Positions 31,435 to 32,909 of a stretch of DNA of 32,909 nucleotides are shown piece by piece. The position numbers were made by a program, and so were the translations under genes. The notes beneath the pieces are model-generated. The model was not told where the DNA came from and did no database searches. It was given only the letters and a program-made list of their open reading frames with translations. Numbering within the stretch: the first letter of the stretch is position 1; the number at the start of each line of letters is the position of its first letter. Location of the stretch: contig JAENYF010000036.1 of NCBI GenBank assembly GCA_016841905.1, forward strand, positions 1 to 32,909, in the 5' to 3' direction. The stretch comes from Desulfoscipio geothermicus. Lineage in GTDB: Bacteria; Bacillota; Desulfotomaculia; Desulfotomaculales; Desulfallaceae.

Positions 31435-32406
31435 ATGCAAACCAGTAGCAGATACAATGTCTATTCCCGGCACCTGATCAATAAATTTGGGCAAAAGGTC
31501 TATAAAATACCGGTCAATTTACCCGGCACATGTCCCAACCGGGACGGCACCCTGGGCTACGGTGGTTGTATTTTCTGTGACGAATCAGGCTCCGGTTTTG
31601 ACGCCCTGCCCAATAACCTGTCAATAACGGAACAGCTCAGGTCAGATAAAGAATACTACCGCCAGCGGTTTAACGCTAATAAATATATCGCTTACTTTCA
31701 ATCATTTACCAATACCTACCTGCCGCCGGAACAATTTGCGACCAACATCAACAGTGCGGCGGCGGAAAAGAACATCGTGGGTATTTCGGTATCCACCAGG
31801 CCGGACTGTATCAGTGAAGAATACCTGGACATATTGTCCAGTGCCCAGGTCAAAAAAAATATCGATATTAACATCGAGCTCGGTCTGCAAACCGTTAACT
31901 ACCATACGCTCCGTAAAATTAATCGGGGTCATACCCTGGCGGAATATATAGACGCGGTGCAGCGCATACACCGCCGGCAATTTGAAATATGCACCCACAT
32001 AATCTTAAATTTGCCCTGGGACAATATGGATGATGTAATTGAGAACGCCAAACTTATCTCTGCCCTGGGTATCAGTTATGTTAAATTACACTCGCTATAT
32101 ATAGTCCGCGGTACTGAGCTGGGTAACATGTATGAACGCGGTGAGATTACTTTAATATCGCTGGAACAATATATTAGACGGGTAATTACATTTTTAGAAT
32201 ACCTAGACCCAGCTATTGTCATTCAGCGTTTAGTAGGCAAAGGACCTCAAGAAGAAGTGCTCTTCTGTAATTGGGATATTAGCTGGTGGAGAATAAAGCA
32301 TGAAGTTGAGCGGCTGCTGGAAGCAGAGGATACCTGGCAGGGTAAAAAATTTAATTATTTAAACGGCAAAGCGTTAAGCCGGGTCTGGTCTAATACTGCC
32401 AATTGA
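31435..32406 (+). CDS. Radical SAM protein, TIGR01212 (YhcC/YtqA-like) family
   Basis: In this 323-residue protein the N-terminus (RYNVYSRHLINKFGQKVYKI) and the 4Fe-4S cluster cysteines in CPNRDGTLGYGGCIFC (residues 33, 45, 48) are diagnostic of this family rather than of other radical SAM groups. Later motifs include GISVSTRPDCI, NIELGLQTVNYHTLRKINRG and KLHSLYIVRGTELGNMY. The family resembles the oxygen-independent tRNA/Elp3-like radical enzymes; its reaction has not been firmly established to my knowledge. AAGGTG lies 6 nt before the ATG at 31435. It is a lone gene between the gap terminator and a convergent regulator. Confidence 0.88.
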   Translation: MQTSSRYNVYSRHLINKFGQKVYKIPVNLPGTCPNRDGTLGYGGCIFCDESGSGFDALPNNLSITEQLRSDKEYYRQRFNANKYIAYFQSFTNTYLPPEQFATNINSAAAEKNIVGISVSTRPDCISEEYLDILSSAQVKKNIDINIELGLQTVNYHTLRKINRGHTLAEYIDAVQRIHRRQFEICTHIILNLPWDNMDDVIENAKLISALGISYVKLHSLYIVRGTELGNMYERGEITLISLEQYIRRVITFLEYLDPAIVIQRLVGKGPQEEVLFCNWDISWWRIKHEVERLLEAEDTWQGKKFNYLNGKALSRVWSNTAN

Positions 32407-32479
32407 GCACATGTAACCCGGCTGCAACAATGTTAGAAATATTAAACAATTTGAAAACAATAATTACACATAAATAGCC

Positions 32480-32773
32480 CTATTTAAAAACGATTTCCTC
32501 ATCATCCAAAAGAACTTTAACGATATCCTTAACTTTTTCATTGGCCACTTTATAAAAAACCTCTGTACCATGACGTACCCCATCAACAATACCCTGATTG
32601 CGCAAGATGGCCAATTGCTGGGATACCGTGGACTGCGGCAGGTTTAAACATTCCTTCATTTTGTTGACATTACAGCTATCATTCAATAACCCGGCGACAA
32701 TACAAAGGCGGGTGGGATGCGCAAGTGCCTTTAATAACCTGGCGGGTTCTTCGTATTTTGATGAATCGTTCAA
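32480..32773 (-). CDS. ArsR family transcriptional regulator
   Basis: This 97-residue winged-helix repressor has ARLLKALAHPTRLCIVAGL, the recognition region MKECLNLPQSTVSQQLAILR, and the wing GIVDGVRHGTEVFYKVAN. Three cysteines (in PTRLC, NDSC, KEC) are present, but the ELCVCDL metal site of ArsR/CadC is not, so the inducer is unknown; thiol or persulfide sensing is a possibility only. The start is TTG, supported by GGGGG 9 nt upstream. The regulated genes are not visible; they may lie upstream outside the window, or it may act on its own promoter, which contains a palindrome. Confidence 0.9.
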   Translation of the reverse strand: MNDSSKYEEPARLLKALAHPTRLCIVAGLLNDSCNVNKMKECLNLPQSTVSQQLAILRNQGIVDGVRHGTEVFYKVANEKVKDIVKVLLDDEEIVFK

Positions 32774-32790
32774 TGTATATAGCCCCCAAG

Positions 32791-32811
32791 TAGTATTTTT
32801 TAAAAATACTA
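32791..32811. promoter_or_regulatory. Perfect palindrome in the arsR-type promoter region, probable operator
   Basis: A 21-nt sequence (TAGTATTTTT-T-AAAAATACTA) reads the same on both strands apart from its centre. It lies 17 nt before the TTG start of the ArsR-type gene, next to TATAAT-like sequence. Many ArsR repressors bind AT-rich inverted repeats at this position. Confidence 0.5.
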
Positions 32812-32909
32812 TATTATAATATTATGTTTGGCACAATACTATTTTATATATTTTATCACTAGCGTTGCATAAAAGTGGTTTTCCATTTTCAAGGTTATGT
32901 CTAAAATAG

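Noticed and set aside
1..32909. CRISPR arrays, tRNA genes, prophage or restriction/defence genes
   Set aside because: Looked for by eye on both strands. No regularly spaced repeats, no cloverleaf with GTTCRANNC, and no defence-type domains were found.

Overview
The window looks like the chromosome of an anaerobic, low-to-mid GC Firmicute, most plausibly a Desulfotomaculum/Pelotomaculum-type Peptococcaceae. This is an inference from the complete anaerobic (early-cobalt) cobalamin pathway, the YtrA-type GntR regulator, a DUF2935-like protein, the TIGR01212-type radical SAM protein, strong GGAGG-type ribosome binding sites, and the mixture of ATG, GTG and TTG starts. No species can be named from sequence reading alone.

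Region 1 (1-2070, minus strand) is a small GntR(YtrA-type)-ABC ATPase-ABC permease operon. It has a recognisable sigma-A promoter whose -10 lies inside an inverted repeat that is probably the regulator's own operator. Region 2 (about 2090-4360) is AT-rich accessory DNA with decayed contents: a membrane-protein tail with its terminator, an intact pentapeptide-repeat protein, IS21-like terminal repeats, two pseudogenes with in-frame stops, and the C-terminal scrap of an O-acetylhomoserine sulfhydrylase.

Region 3 (4370-24399, all minus strand) is about 20 kb of cobalamin metabolism. Read in the direction of transcription it holds cbiP-cbiB-cobS-cobD-cobC; then a promoter, B12 riboswitch, terminator and cobT; then a promoter, second B12 riboswitch, terminator and btuC-btuD-cbiK-btuF-cbiC-cbiD-cbiET-cbiL-cbiF-cbiG-cbiH-cbiJ-cbiX-cbiA. 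Almost every corrin-ring step is present. cobU, the corrinoid adenosyltransferase and the uroporphyrinogen/sirohydrochlorin genes are absent here. Two cobaltochelatases are encoded: a cytosolic CbiX, and a CbiK with a lipoprotein signal peptide that sits inside the corrinoid-type ABC transporter genes. The transporter's binding lipoprotein carries an SLH-like C-terminal region.

Upstream of cbiP there is no B12 riboswitch. The gene-free stretch there contains, on the same strand, a segment strikingly similar to 23S rRNA domain II (the strand following the GTPase-centre hairpin), interrupted by a 23-bp hairpin near the helix 45 position. This is the most unusual feature of the window.

Region 4 (24802-32909) is ordinary chromosomal content: a DUF2935-like helical protein, an AMP-forming acyl-CoA synthetase, a small membrane operon that includes a previously untracked 28-residue membrane peptide, a TolB-like lipoprotein, a PaaI-type thioesterase, NAD-type glyceraldehyde-3-phosphate dehydrogenase with a strong terminator, a radical SAM protein, and an ArsR-type regulator with a perfect palindrome in its promoter region.
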